From: an uncultured Marinococcus sp.
Lineage (GTDB): Bacteria > Bacillota > Bacilli > Bacillales > Marinococcaceae
Direction: 5' to 3'
DNA: 64,000 nucleotides
Assembly: GCF_947493875.1 (NCBI RefSeq)
Contig: NZ_CANLSU010000005.1
Location: forward strand, 1 to 64,000
Both the position numbers and the translations under genes were made by a program. Shown here one piece after another: positions 1-8,068 of the stretch (positions are counted from its first letter, which is position 1; each line of letters begins with the position of its first letter). The notes beneath the pieces were generated by a model. That model was not told where the DNA came from. It saw only the letters and a program-made list of their open reading frames with translations, and made no database searches.

Positions 1-2
1 AA

Positions 3-76
3 TGGAGCGGGTGATGGGAATCGAACCCACGACATCAGCTTGGAAGGCTGAGGTTTTACCACTAAACTACACCCGC
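3..76 (-). tRNA. tRNA-Gly (TCC)
   Basis: The minus strand folds as a 74-nt cloverleaf with a GCGGGTG/CACCCGC acceptor stem, encoded CCA, a TTCGATT T-loop and anticodon loop CTTCCAA, giving anticodon TCC. It is the last tRNA of the eleven-gene cluster. Confidence 0.95.
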
Positions 77-83
77 AAATAAA

Positions 84-160
84 TGGTCGGGAAGACAGGA
101 TTCGAACCTGCGACCCCTTGGTCCCAAACCAAGTGCTCTACCAAGCTGAGCTACTTCCCG
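84..160 (-). tRNA. tRNA-Pro (TGG)
   Basis: A 77-nt cloverleaf on the minus strand with acceptor CGGGAAG, encoded CCA and anticodon loop TTTGGGA, giving anticodon TGG. Confidence 0.95.
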
Positions 161-187
161 CAGTTGCTGCCGAAAAACATAAGTAAA

Positions 188-264
<77 letters not shown>

Positions 265-270
265 ATATTA

Positions 271-358
<88 letters not shown>

Positions 359-376
359 GTACCGATAAATATATAA

Positions 377-462
377 TGGTGCGGGTGAAGGGACTTGAAC
401 CCCCACGTCACAAGGACACTAGATCCTAAATCTAGCGCGTCTGCCGATTCCGCCACACCCGC
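377..462 (-). tRNA. tRNA-Leu (TAG)
   Basis: An 86-nt class II tRNA with a long variable arm, acceptor GCGGGTG, encoded CCA and anticodon loop TTTAGGA, giving anticodon TAG. It is a second leucine isoacceptor beside the GAG gene. Confidence 0.95.
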
Positions 463-469
463 ATGTTGT

Positions 470-544
470 TGGCTGGGCCAGCTGGATTCGAACCAGCGCA
501 TCACGGGACCAAAACCCGATGCCTTACCGCTTGGCTATGGCCCA
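470..544 (-). tRNA. tRNA-Gln (TTG)
   Basis: A 75-nt cloverleaf with acceptor TGGGCCA/TGGCCCA, encoded CCA and anticodon loop TTTTGGT, giving anticodon TTG. The outer pair of the anticodon stem is a T-T mismatch (TCGGG against CCCGT), and the base after the anticodon is G. The rest of the fold is intact. Confidence 0.92.
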
Positions 545-560
545 ATATATTGGGTAAAAA

Positions 561-636
561 TGGCGGGCCTGACGGGATTTGAACCCGCGATCTCCTGCGT
601 GACAGGCAGGCATGTTAACCGCTACACCACAGGCCC
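561..636 (-). tRNA. tRNA-Asp (GTC)
   Basis: A 76-nt cloverleaf with acceptor GGGCCTG/CAGGCCC, encoded CCA and anticodon loop CTGTCAC, giving anticodon GTC. Confidence 0.95.
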
Positions 637-654
637 TCAATTGTATAAAGAAAA

Positions 655-730
655 TGGTGGAGGATGACAGGATCGAACTGCCGACCCCCTGCTTGTAAGG
701 CAGGTGCTCTCCCAGCTGAGCTAATCCTCC
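655..730 (-). tRNA. tRNA-Val (TAC)
   Basis: A 76-nt cloverleaf with acceptor GGAGGAT/ATCCTCC, encoded CCA and anticodon loop CTTACAA, giving anticodon TAC. Confidence 0.95.
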
Positions 731-734
731 ATGT

Positions 735-809
735 TGGTGACCCGTACGGGATTCGAACCCGTGTTACCGCCGTGAAAGGGCGGTGTCTTAACCACTTGAC
801 CAACGGGCC
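735..809 (-). tRNA. tRNA-Glu (TTC)
   Basis: A 75-nt cloverleaf with acceptor GGCCCGT/ACGGGTC (one G-U pair), encoded CCA and anticodon loop CTTTCAC, giving anticodon TTC. Confidence 0.95.
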
Positions 810-817
810 ATAGTAAA

Positions 818-908
818 TGGCGGAGAAGGAGGGATTTGAACCCTCGCGCCGTTTACACGACCTACTCCCTTAGCAGGGGAGTCCCTTCAGCCACTTGGGT
901 ACTTCTCC
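818..908 (-). tRNA. tRNA-Ser (GCT)
   Basis: A 91-nt class II tRNA with a long variable arm, acceptor GGAGAAG/CTTCTCC, encoded CCA and anticodon loop CTGCTAA, giving anticodon GCT. Confidence 0.95.
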
Positions 909-910
909 AA

Positions 911-985
911 TGGCTCCGCAGGCAGGATTCGAACCTGCGACCAATCGGTTAACAGCCGATTGCTCTACCACTGAGCTACTGCGGA
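911..985 (-). tRNA. tRNA-Asn (GTT)
   Basis: A 75-nt cloverleaf with acceptor TCCGCAG/CTGCGGA, encoded CCA and anticodon loop CTGTTAA, giving anticodon GTT. It is the first tRNA after the promoter, so the cluster reads Asn-Ser-Glu-Val-Asp-Gln-Leu-Leu-Arg-Pro-Gly. The start (Asn-Ser-Glu) resembles the B. subtilis trnS cluster, which also lies next to ydcK. Confidence 0.95.
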
Positions 986-1016
986 ATGTGAATATTTCTT
1001 TTTTGAGACAAAGAAA

Positions 1017-1045
1017 ATTCTACAAGATCTATTATGTAATGTCAA
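1017..1045 (-). promoter_or_regulatory. SigA-type promoter of the tRNA operon
   Basis: On the minus strand TTGACA is followed after 17 nt by TAGAAT, about 30 bp upstream of tRNA-Asn. The -35 is perfect, the -10 matches five of six and the spacing is ideal, as expected for a stable-RNA operon. Confidence 0.85.
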
Positions 1046-1116
1046 TACGCTTTTAAAAGGGAATTTACAGCTTTTTTTGCCGGTTTTTGAAGCGCCCTCT
1101 CTCAAGCGACTTTTAT

Positions 1117-1146
1117 AATGTATCACATAGAAAAAACACTGGTCAA
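1117..1146 (-). promoter_or_regulatory. possible upstream tandem promoter of the tRNA operon
   Basis: TTGACC, 18 nt, TACATT lies about 100 bp upstream of the main promoter on the minus strand. Tandem promoters are common for stable-RNA operons, but this match is weaker and overlaps the region just past sprT. Confidence 0.35.
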
Positions 1147-1153
1147 GGTTTTT

Positions 1154-1603
1154 CTATATTTTTTTCAATGTTCCTTTGCAGGCTGCACAGACATATTTTC
1201 GTGTGTCCAGCTGCCTCGTTCTTTTAAAAGAAATTTGACAGCTTTTACAGGCATACTGATAACGTTTTTTCTGTTTTAACCGGTATTGTTCCAAAGAACG
1301 GCAGTGCATGGTGCCTTTCACCCGCTTCAGCAGCTCCTGAAATTCACCGTCTTGATGTTTGTACCCTTTCCCTTCCAAGTGTAAATGATAATGGCACAAC
1401 TCATGTTTTACAATATCAATGACTTCCTGACGCCCATAATCGTTCATCGACCTGGGATTCACTTCGATATTTCCTGTAGAAAGCATATATCTTCCTCCAG
1501 TGGTACGCAGCCTTTGGTTAAACGAGGCACGGTGTTTAAACAGCTTTTGAAATTTTTCTGCCGATATCTCCTGCGTCAACGCGGTTAATTCTTCGTCAGT
1601 CAT
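1154..1603 (-). CDS. ydcK: SprT-like zinc metalloprotease-fold protein (YdcK)
   Basis: A 149-aa cytoplasmic protein of the SprT family. The metalloprotease-like motif HELCHYHLH (residues 67-75; His67, Glu68, His71) is followed by GKGYKHQDGEF, as in SprT/Spartan-type proteins. The C-terminal zinc ribbon has two CxxC pairs (Cys119/122 and Cys139/142). An AGGAGG site precedes the ATG. It follows tex, separated by a terminator-like hairpin, and ends before the tRNA promoter; the same neighbours occur in B. subtilis. Relatives act on DNA-protein crosslinks in eukaryotes. The bacterial role is not established, so function beyond the fold is inference. Confidence 0.9.
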   Translation of the reverse strand: MTDEELTALTQEISAEKFQKLFKHRASFNQRLRTTGGRYMLSTGNIEVNPRSMNDYGRQEVIDIVKHELCHYHLHLEGKGYKHQDGEFQELLKRVKGTMHCRSLEQYRLKQKKRYQYACKSCQISFKRTRQLDTRKYVCAACKGTLKKI

Positions 1604-1614
1604 TTTTTCCTCCT

Positions 1615-1648
1615 TAAAAAAACAGAAGGTATGGGCGCCCTCTGTTTT
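1615..1648 (-). terminator. tex terminator, upstream of sprT
   Basis: On the minus strand AACAGAGGG pairs with CCTTCTGTT around a short loop and is followed by a T-run. It lies between tex and sprT, so sprT may receive only read-through transcription or have its own weak start. Confidence 0.7.
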
Positions 1649-1658
1649 TATTTCCTAT

Positions 1659-3818
1659 TTAGTTTACCATCGTCAGTGCTACACGTCCCCGTTTTTGATC
1701 AATATCTTCCACCCATACCGTAACTATTTCCCCTACCGATACTACCTCCATCGGATGCTTGATAAAACGGTTCGCAAGCTTTGATATGTGCACGAGACCA
1801 TCCTCTTTGACGCCTATATCAATGAAAGCCCCAAAATCCACTACATTTCGAACTGTGCCCTGGAGCTCCATACCTTTTTCAAGGTCATCAAGAGTCATGA
1901 TGCCTTTTTTCAGGAGAGGCTTCGAAAATGTATCACGAGGGTCGCGGTTGGGCCTTTTTAAATCCTCTATAATGTCCTGAAGTGTAGGAACGCCTACGTC
2001 GAGGGCTGCAGCCAGCTGGTGCACCTCCTGATTTTCCAGGACTGCCTTCATTTCTTCTGTGCCGGCCTGCGCTGCTTCAAGTTCCAGATGACTAAGCAGA
2101 CGTTCTGCCGTCTGATAGCTTTCCGGGTGAATAGCCGTACGGTCGAATGGGTTCGAAGACTCCGGCACACGTAAAAAGCCTGCTGCCTGCTCGTATGTTT
2201 TTGCTCCAAGTCTCGGGACCTTCTGCAGCTCTTTACGGCTTGTAAAGCCTTCAAGCGCTTCTCTTTGCTTTATCACATTGTTTGCCACCGCTTTAGAAAG
2301 GCCAGCCACGTATTGAAGCAGACTGCCCGAGGCACTGTTCACGTCCACGCCCACCTGGTTTACTGCTGTCTCTACGACAAACGTCAATGACTCATTCAGC
2401 TTTGCCTGCGAAACGTCATGCTGGTACTGCCCTACCCCAATGGATTTAGGGTCTATTTTCACAAGCTCCGCCAACGGATCCTGGAGCCTTCTTGCAATGG
2501 AAGCTGCACTTCGTTCCTCAACCTGAAGATCCGGAAATTCTTCCCGGGCAACCTCCGAAGCAGAATACACGCTCGCACCGGCTTCGTTCACAATAATATA
2601 CGAGACGTCTTCGCCCGCTTCCTCCACGACTCCCGCGATAAATTCTTCTGTTTCCCTTGAAGCCGTACCGTTGCCGATAGCTATAACCTGTATGCCGTAT
2701 TTTTCAATTAAGCCAAATACCTCTTTCTTCGCTTCGGCTACTTTATTTCTCGGCGGAACCGGATAGATCACCCCCACCTCAAGCAATCTTCCGTTGCCAT
2801 CTACGACTGACAATTTACAGCCGGTACGGTATGCCGGGTCGACGCCAAGTACTGTTTTCCCCTTCATTGGCGGCTGCAGCAGGAGATTTCGAAGATTTTC
2901 GGAGAAGACAGAAATCGCCTGCGTTTCCGCTTCTTCTGTTTTGACCTTCCGAAGCTCCCGCTCGACTGCCGGCCCGATCAAGCGTTTGTAGCTGTCTTCG
3001 ATCGCTTCGTTCAGCTGCGGAACAGCGGGCGAACCAAAACGCTTTACCACTTTTTTTTCTATAGACGAAAGTATCCTGTCCTCTGGTGCCTGGAGGGAAA
3101 TTTTCAGTACTCCTTCACTTTCTCCGCGGTTCATGGCTAACACACGGTGCGACGGGGCCTTCGCCAGTGCTTCTTCATGATCGTAGTACATGCTGTAAAT
3201 ACCGCGTTCATCCTTGGTTTCATCTTTAGCCGCGGACTGAAGCCTCCCCTGCTTGTAGCTGATCTCGCGAACACTGTGGCGGATGCCGGCATCATCGGCA
3301 ATTTGTTCAGAGATAATATGCCTGGCACCTTCAAGTGCTGCTGTGGCGTCTGCCACTCCGGATTCTTCGTTTACAAACGCTTGCGCCTGTTCCTCCGGTA
3401 TACCTTCTTTTGGCTGTGACATGAGCCATTCCGCTAACGGCTCAAGCCCTTTTTCTTTCGCTGCCGTCGCCTTCGTTCTTCTTTTCTGTTTATAAGGACG
3501 GTACAGGTCTTCCACTTCCTGAAGCTGTACAGCTTCATTGATGGATTGTCTTAACTCCGGCGTTAATTTTTCCTGCTTATCAATCAGCCGCAGTACTTCC
3601 TCCTTACGCTCGGCCAATTGATTCGCATAATTCCAGGCCTGCTGAACATCCCGGATCACCATTTCGTCCGAGGCACCGGTCTGCTCTTTACGGTAGCGGG
3701 CAATGAAAGGAACCGTATTGCCCTCTTCAATCATATGTATAATGTTTGTGACATGCTTTTCCCTTATCTGAAGATTGGAAGCTATTTGGGACGTGACACC
3801 GCTCATCTCTTTTTCCAT
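1659..3818 (-). CDS. tex: Tex family S1 RNA-binding transcription accessory protein
   Basis: A 719-aa cytoplasmic protein of normal Tex length. The order is the Tex N-terminal helical region (1-190), a central YqgF/RNase H-like domain beginning at TVLGVDPAYRTGCKLS (residues 322-337), helix-hairpin-helix segments (KVPRLGAKTYEQAAGFLRVP, about 505-525) and a C-terminal S1 domain (about 645-715, VVDFGAFIDIG). Tex proteins bind nucleic acid and are linked to transcription and RNA turnover; B. subtilis YdcI is the counterpart. AGGAGG lies 7 nt before the ATG. It sits just downstream of the sigB operon terminator, and a TATAAT at 3865-3870 may be its own -10. Confidence 0.95.
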   Translation of the reverse strand: MEKEMSGVTSQIASNLQIREKHVTNIIHMIEEGNTVPFIARYRKEQTGASDEMVIRDVQQAWNYANQLAERKEEVLRLIDKQEKLTPELRQSINEAVQLQEVEDLYRPYKQKRRTKATAAKEKGLEPLAEWLMSQPKEGIPEEQAQAFVNEESGVADATAALEGARHIISEQIADDAGIRHSVREISYKQGRLQSAAKDETKDERGIYSMYYDHEEALAKAPSHRVLAMNRGESEGVLKISLQAPEDRILSSIEKKVVKRFGSPAVPQLNEAIEDSYKRLIGPAVERELRKVKTEEAETQAISVFSENLRNLLLQPPMKGKTVLGVDPAYRTGCKLSVVDGNGRLLEVGVIYPVPPRNKVAEAKKEVFGLIEKYGIQVIAIGNGTASRETEEFIAGVVEEAGEDVSYIIVNEAGASVYSASEVAREEFPDLQVEERSAASIARRLQDPLAELVKIDPKSIGVGQYQHDVSQAKLNESLTFVVETAVNQVGVDVNSASGSLLQYVAGLSKAVANNVIKQREALEGFTSRKELQKVPRLGAKTYEQAAGFLRVPESSNPFDRTAIHPESYQTAERLLSHLELEAAQAGTEEMKAVLENQEVHQLAAALDVGVPTLQDIIEDLKRPNRDPRDTFSKPLLKKGIMTLDDLEKGMELQGTVRNVVDFGAFIDIGVKEDGLVHISKLANRFIKHPMEVVSVGEIVTVWVEDIDQKRGRVALTMVN

Positions 3819-3864
3819 TTATATTTCCTCCTGTCCAGCGTACAATCCATTGAAATCTACACTT

Positions 3865-3870
3865 ATTATA
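3865..3870 (-). promoter_or_regulatory. possible -10 element of tex
   Basis: A perfect TATAAT on the minus strand, about 47 bp upstream of the tex start and after the sigB terminator. No convincing -35 was seen, so this is tentative. Confidence 0.4.
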
Positions 3871-3950
3871 CTATACCGCACGCCTTCTTATGTAAGGGGC
3901 AAGTTCATCATAACATCAAAACGCCTGATCTGCTTTCGCTCGTTATACAC

Positions 3951-3985
3951 AAAAAACCCTTCCACCACCAGCAGTGATGAAAGAG
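3951..3985 (-). terminator. sigB operon terminator
   Basis: Immediately after the rsbX stop, the minus strand CTCTTTCATCAC pairs along 12 positions (with G-U pairs) with GTGGTGGAAGGG around loop TGCTG, followed by TTTTTT. Confidence 0.85.
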
Positions 3986-3987
3986 CT

Positions 3988-4590
3988 TTAACCTAACGCG
4001 CCAACCATTAAAGTGACATCGTCGTTTTCATTTTCAGCTTTTTCGGCAAGCCTGTTTTTGTATTCCTCTACCGAACGCATATAAGGCAAAGCGCGTTGGT
4101 CTTCAGGAGTCACAGTCATGCCGTCCGAGTGAAGAACAAAAGAGATCCCCTTATCGAAAGGAACGTACTCAAGCCGATATTGAAACTTCCTGCCCGAAAG
4201 ATAACCCTTGGTTGGGATCGGCCGAAAAATCTCTTCATTATCAGCACTGATATAGCAGGTAATATTACCGATGCTTCCATAAGTCAACTCCTGCTCCTGA
4301 TAGCAGACTTTAATGATCGCAAGAACCACTCCCCGTTCCGAAACAAGGGCCCGGTTACAGCGCTCCAACAGCATAGGAATAGACTCTTGTTTATGAGCCC
4401 GGATAATATTCATGGCTATCTCTGCGGACTGTCTGGCACCTTCACCGCTGCCCAGGCCATCCGTCACAGAGCAGAGAAAAAAGTCCTCTGTTTCGACTAC
4501 GAGGTAGCTGTCCCCACACACTCGGTTGCCCGGCTTCGTCTTTTGAAAGACCGCGGTATTTACTTGTGTATTCGAGGTGGAGTCCGTCAT
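3988..4590 (-). CDS. rsbX: RsbX, PP2C-type serine phosphatase, SigB feedback regulator
   Basis: A 200-aa cytoplasmic phosphatase that closes the SigB operon. In B. subtilis RsbX dephosphorylates RsbS and RsbR to reset the stressosome. PP2C-like metal-site motifs are visible: VTDGLGSGEGA (about 42-52), LHSDGMT (about 152) and NDDVTLM near the C-terminus. The ATG at 4590 overlaps the sigB stop as TAATG, with GGAG 8 nt upstream. A GTG nine bases further out has no proper ribosome binding site. The overlap implies translational coupling to sigB. Confidence 0.93.
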   Translation of the reverse strand: MTDSTSNTQVNTAVFQKTKPGNRVCGDSYLVVETEDFFLCSVTDGLGSGEGARQSAEIAMNIIRAHKQESIPMLLERCNRALVSERGVVLAIIKVCYQEQELTYGSIGNITCYISADNEEIFRPIPTKGYLSGRKFQYRLEYVPFDKGISFVLHSDGMTVTPEDQRALPYMRSVEEYKNRLAEKAENENDDVTLMVGALG

Positions 4591-5396
4591 TACAGGCACT
4601 CCGAAGGCTCCACTCTTATGGATTCACGAAGCTTCTGCAGAGCCCTTCGCTGCAGCCTTGAAACGTGCATCTGAGAAATACCCAGCTGTTCTCCCGTTTC
4701 TTTTTGGCTCAAGTTTTCAAAATACGTGCACCGCAGTATCTCTTTTTCTCTGTCTGTTAAAACCGCAAAAGCTTTTTGAAGCAGAAGCTGCTGATCTGTT
4801 TTTTCATATCCTTCTTCATTGGCGCCGACAAGGTCCAGCAGCGTGACAGCACTGCCTTCCTGATCTGCTTCTATGGAACGGTCCACAGATAAAGCCTGAT
4901 AGCTTTTGCCCATTTCCATGGTTTCGAGCACTTCTTCTTCACTTACTTCGAGGTACTCGGCAATTTCGTCTACATACGGAGAACGCTGCAGACGGGTTGT
5001 CAGCTCTTCCACGGCTTTTTTGATTCTCGGTCCCAGTTCCTTAATACGGCGCGGCACGTGCACACTCCATGTTTTATCACGGATGAACCGTTTGATTTCC
5101 CCTACAATTGTTGGGACCGCAAACGATTCAAAACTCCTGTTAAAAGAGTCGTCAAAACGGCGCAGTGCTGCCAGAAGACCGATCATACCCACCTGATAAA
5201 GGTCGTCATCGTGATCCTGTCCCCGGGAAAACTTTCTCGATAAAGACTGTACAAGCGGTTCATAATGCTGTACCAGCTTCGTTTGAATTTCTTCCGTCGG
5301 GTCTTCCTGAAACTGGCGGATCCATTCATAAACTTCTTCACTCGTACCGTTATTTTTGTTCTTGCGCGTTTGTTTCGGTTGAGACTCCGTCGACAT
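4590..5396 (-). CDS. sigB: RNA polymerase sigma factor SigB (general stress)
   Basis: A 268-aa group 3 sigma factor. Region 2 contains DLYQVGMIGLLAALRRFD (about 66-83) and the FAVPTIVGEIKRFIRDKTW segment that melts the -10. Region 3 follows VHVPRRIKELGPRIKKAVEEL. Region 4 carries LTDREKEILRCTYFENLSQ and a helix-turn-helix ending in LGISQMHVSRLQRRALQKLR. It starts 47 bp inside rsbW, with AGGTGG before the ATG, and ends overlapping rsbX. SigB is held by RsbW and freed by dephosphorylated RsbV. A SigB-type promoter upstream of rsbV gives positive feedback. Confidence 0.97.
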   Translation of the reverse strand: MSTESQPKQTRKNKNNGTSEEVYEWIRQFQEDPTEEIQTKLVQHYEPLVQSLSRKFSRGQDHDDDLYQVGMIGLLAALRRFDDSFNRSFESFAVPTIVGEIKRFIRDKTWSVHVPRRIKELGPRIKKAVEELTTRLQRSPYVDEIAEYLEVSEEEVLETMEMGKSYQALSVDRSIEADQEGSAVTLLDLVGANEEGYEKTDQQLLLQKAFAVLTDREKEILRCTYFENLSQKETGEQLGISQMHVSRLQRRALQKLRESIRVEPSECL

Positions 5397-5841
5397 TATT
5401 TTCCACCTCGTCTCTTTGCAGAAACTTTGTCATAGAAATAGCCACTCCATTTTCGCCGCTGATTTCTACTTTATCCATCAATGTGTCTATGAGGAACAGT
5501 CCAAGTCCCCCCTCTTTCAGTTCATCGATCGGTTTCCTGCTGTCCACGGGGCCGAGGTTTTGATCCAGTTCTTCAAGAACAAAGCTTTGGCCTGTGTCTG
5601 CCACGACCATTTCCACCCGGTCTTCAAACACATTACAGGACAGGTGCATATTCCCGGTTTCTTCGTACGCGTGGTTGACAACATTTGTGCATGCTTCCGC
5701 TATCGCAATTTTAATGTCCTCAATGTCATCGTAAGAAAAACCGAGGCGGTTTGCGAGCCCTGAAACTGTCAGCCGGGCGATCCCAACATATTGAGGCTTG
5801 GCCGGAAGGGTCATTTCCAAATAATCTGACTGGCGTTCCAT
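5350..5841 (-). CDS. rsbW: RsbW, anti-SigB factor and serine kinase
   Basis: A 163-aa GHKL-fold kinase. The N box is IAEACTNVVNHAYEE (Asn53), the G1 box VVADTGQSF and the G2 region EGGLGLFLIDTLMD. RsbW binds SigB to silence it, and phosphorylates RsbV on serine. The start overlaps the rsbV stop (TAATG) and the 3' end overlaps sigB by 47 bp, so rsbV, rsbW and sigB are tightly coupled, which helps hold kinase and sigma in proportion. Confidence 0.96.
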   Translation of the reverse strand: MERQSDYLEMTLPAKPQYVGIARLTVSGLANRLGFSYDDIEDIKIAIAEACTNVVNHAYEETGNMHLSCNVFEDRVEMVVADTGQSFVLEELDQNLGPVDSRKPIDELKEGGLGLFLIDTLMDKVEISGENGVAISMTKFLQRDEVENNVDGVSTETNAQEQK

Positions 5842-6176
5842 TATTTGGCCTCCTCTGTATTTTCATCATCAATAGTGATTACTTCATCAAGTCCGGTAAT
5901 GGTAAACAAGCGCTTCACACGTTCATTCAGTCCTGTCAGACGCAGCGTCGCGTCATGATTTTCAGCTGACTTCAGGGCTCCGATAAATATTCCGAGGCCG
6001 GTGCTGTCGATGTAGCTTACCTCTGTCAGATCCACTACCACTTCTGCGCCTTCTTCTTCTGTCAGCGGGTTCAGATTTGCTTTCAGTTCCGGGGCCGTAT
6101 AAGCATCGACTTCTCCGGCTACTTTCAAAATTTTCTTTTTATCCGATTTCTCTATCACTTCTGTCGATAAATTCAT
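5841..6176 (-). CDS. rsbV: RsbV, anti-anti-sigma factor (STAS)
   Basis: A 111-aa single STAS domain protein. The phosphorylation site is Ser58 in SYIDSTGLGIFIG. Unphosphorylated RsbV captures RsbW and releases SigB; RsbU dephosphorylates it. AGGAGG precedes the ATG. A SigB-type promoter lies 90-70 bp upstream, so rsbV-rsbW-sigB-rsbX can be transcribed separately from the stressosome genes, as in B. subtilis. Confidence 0.96.
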   Translation of the reverse strand: MNLSTEVIEKSDKKKILKVAGEVDAYTAPELKANLNPLTEEEGAEVVVDLTEVSYIDSTGLGIFIGALKSAENHDATLRLTGLNERVKRLFTITGLDEVITIDDENTEEAK

Positions 6177-6245
6177 TTAGTAAACCTCCTCATAACCATG
6201 CTGCTATATATAAATCACGATTTTTAAATGTGCATCCTTTTCATT

Positions 6246-6271
6246 TTTCCCAAATCACAATCTGGTTAAAC
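6246..6271 (-). promoter_or_regulatory. SigB-dependent promoter of rsbV-rsbW-sigB-rsbX
   Basis: On the minus strand GTTTAA is followed after 14 nt by GGGAAA. The -35 is a perfect SigB hexamer and the -10 matches four of six of GGGTAT. The TAA of the -35 is itself the rsbU stop codon. Position and spacing match the known autoregulatory promoter of B. subtilis. Confidence 0.8.
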
Positions 6272-7279
6272 ATTTCTGCGCAGTATAATTAATGTAAAAT
6301 CGTCACGAAGCTGAAAGCCCTGGGCTCTTTCCAGCTCATAAAATACGTGATTTACAATCTCCTGGGCAGGCAGGTGCTGATACGTGCGAATGAGCCGCGT
6401 GATGGCTTCACGCTCAATAAAGCCGTCATCGGTCCGACATTCGGTGACGCCGTCTGATAAGAGCACAACAAAATCTCCCGGATCCACCGTGAGTTGATAT
6501 TCCTTATAGTTGGTGTTGCGTTTAATTCCAAGAACGATTCCTTTGGCATGAAGCTCTTCAAACGTATCTTCAGCTGCCTTATAGTAGAAGCCGGGTTCAT
6601 GCCCAGCCCCAGCATAATTAAACTGGTGGGAACGCGAATCATATGATCCGTACATCATCGTAATGAACATGTTCGAAGCAATGTTCTGCTCCACCACCCG
6701 GTTTACGTTTTCAAGTAAAGCCCCGGGCTGCAGACGCTGCTCCGGGTAACTGTCCATCGTGTACTTGATCATCGACATACATAAAGCAGCCGGTATCCCT
6801 TTACCGATAATATCAGCGATCGCAAGCCCGACACAGTCGTGGTCGTCTTTAACAAAATGATAATAATCACCGCTCATTTTCGAAGCCGGAACACTTAGAA
6901 CCCCTACATCCAAACCGTTTACGTGTGGGATTTCATCCGGGAGAAACGTCTGCTGCATATTCGCAGCCACGTTAATTTCTGCTTCGAGCTCCTTTGTTTT
7001 GTCACGAAGGCTCTGGTGTTCCCGGTAGGCCAGGCCGTAGCCCATCATTACTTCGAGAAGAAGCTCAAATGATTCGTGAGCTCCTTTAGGAAGATCCGGA
7101 AAGAATTCCTCCAGCACCTCCAGATGAAGGCTGACCACTTCTTCCGGAGAAATCTGTTCCTCAAGCACTCTCTTGCTGAACTGCTGGGCGTAATAAAGCC
7201 CCTGTTCGCTATGTTCTTCTAAATACGCCCGTAAAATATTCGCGTATTGATCATGTAACAATTCTTTCGACTCAGCCAA
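6266..7279 (-). CDS. rsbU: RsbU, PP2C phosphatase activated by RsbT
   Basis: A 337-aa phosphatase of the SpoIIE/RsbU type. Residues 1-85 form the helical RsbT-binding domain, followed by a coiled linker (KTKELEAEINVAANMQQTF). The PP2C domain has metal aspartates Asp138 (MSGDYYHF), Asp156 (IADIIGKG), VLLSDGVTE and RDDFTLIIL. RsbU dephosphorylates RsbV-P when RsbT binds. A GGAGG site lies upstream, and its stop codon doubles as part of the SigB promoter. Confidence 0.96.
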   Translation of the reverse strand: MAESKELLHDQYANILRAYLEEHSEQGLYYAQQFSKRVLEEQISPEEVVSLHLEVLEEFFPDLPKGAHESFELLLEVMMGYGLAYREHQSLRDKTKELEAEINVAANMQQTFLPDEIPHVNGLDVGVLSVPASKMSGDYYHFVKDDHDCVGLAIADIIGKGIPAALCMSMIKYTMDSYPEQRLQPGALLENVNRVVEQNIASNMFITMMYGSYDSRSHQFNYAGAGHEPGFYYKAAEDTFEELHAKGIVLGIKRNTNYKEYQLTVDPGDFVVLLSDGVTECRTDDGFIEREAITRLIRTYQHLPAQEIVNHVFYELERAQGFQLRDDFTLIILRRNV

Positions 7280-7291
7280 CGTTTTTCCTCC

Positions 7292-7705
7292 TTAACGGAG
7301 CCATTTGATTGCCGTTATCGTTGTCCCCTCTTCCATCACGGAGTCAACGTCAAAATCATCCATTAGTCTTCTCACTCCTGGAAGTCCGGCTCCTAAACCA
7401 CCCGAAGTAGTATATCCGTCTTCCATTACTTCTCTTATGTTCTTAATGCCGGGGCCGCGGTCCTTCGCCGTAATCTTTATACCCTTCTTTTTCTGGGTCC
7501 CGCGGGTTTCTTCCACCGCTTCGATAACGATTTCCCCTTTTTCAGCGTACAGGTAAATGTTTCTTGCCAGCTCTGAAATAGCTGTCGTTATCCGAGCCTG
7601 ATCCACACCGCCAAATCCTATTTCCTTAGCTAAATTCCGTCCAGCCTGCCTGGCTGATACGATTCCCCATTCGGTCTGCACTTCAACGCTGGATTGGATA
7701 CTCAT
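7292..7705 (-). CDS. rsbT: RsbT, stressosome serine/threonine kinase
   Basis: A 137-aa GHKL kinase related to RsbW. The N box is AISELARNIYLYAEKGEI (Asn49), the G1 box KDRGPGI (Asp82) and the G2 region GLGAGLPGVRRL. RsbT phosphorylates RsbS and RsbR in the stressosome, then leaves to activate RsbU. It lies 2 bp after rsbS and 12 bp before rsbU. Confidence 0.96.
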   Translation of the reverse strand: MSIQSSVEVQTEWGIVSARQAGRNLAKEIGFGGVDQARITTAISELARNIYLYAEKGEIVIEAVEETRGTQKKKGIKITAKDRGPGIKNIREVMEDGYTTSGGLGAGLPGVRRLMDDFDVDSVMEEGTTITAIKWLR

Positions 7706-7707
7706 GC

Positions 7708-8064
7708 TTACCCCTCCAATTCCTGTTGAAGTTTCTCAAGTCCCTGCTCAAGATCTAGCGCTGTTGGTACTTCTTCAAGCATAATGCCCATATCTATCAG
7801 GGTTATCGCCACTGCCGGCTGAATCCCCGTCAGAACAACTTTTGCTCCCATTAAATTGGACATTTCCACGACGTCGCCCAGCACTTTAGCGATAAATGAA
7901 TCAATCATATCCACTGAGGTTAAATCAATTACTACGCCTGTAGATCCCTCTTCGTGAATTTTGCTAAGCAGATCTTCCTGAAACTGAAGAGCTGTTTGAT
8001 CATCTAGATCTACTTGCACTGAAATTAATAAATAATGACTTAGTTTTAAGATTGGAATCCGCAT
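7708..8064 (-). CDS. rsbS: RsbS, stressosome STAS scaffold
   Basis: A 118-aa STAS protein beginning [13 protein letters not shown], as in the family. The phosphorylatable serine is Ser56 in [15 protein letters not shown]. It forms the stressosome core with RsbR and sequesters RsbT. The start with GGAGGG 9 nt upstream, 4 bp after the rsbR stop, is preferred over an in-frame ATG 27 bp earlier, which lies inside rsbR and has no ribosome binding site. Confidence 0.94.
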   Translation of the reverse strand: MRIPILKLSHYLLISVQVDLDDQTALQFQEDLLSKIHEEGSTGVVIDLTSVDMIDSFIAKVLGDVVEMSNLMGAKVVLTGIQPAVAITLIDMGIMLEEVPTALDLEQGLEKLQQELEG

Positions 8065-8068
8065 CGAT

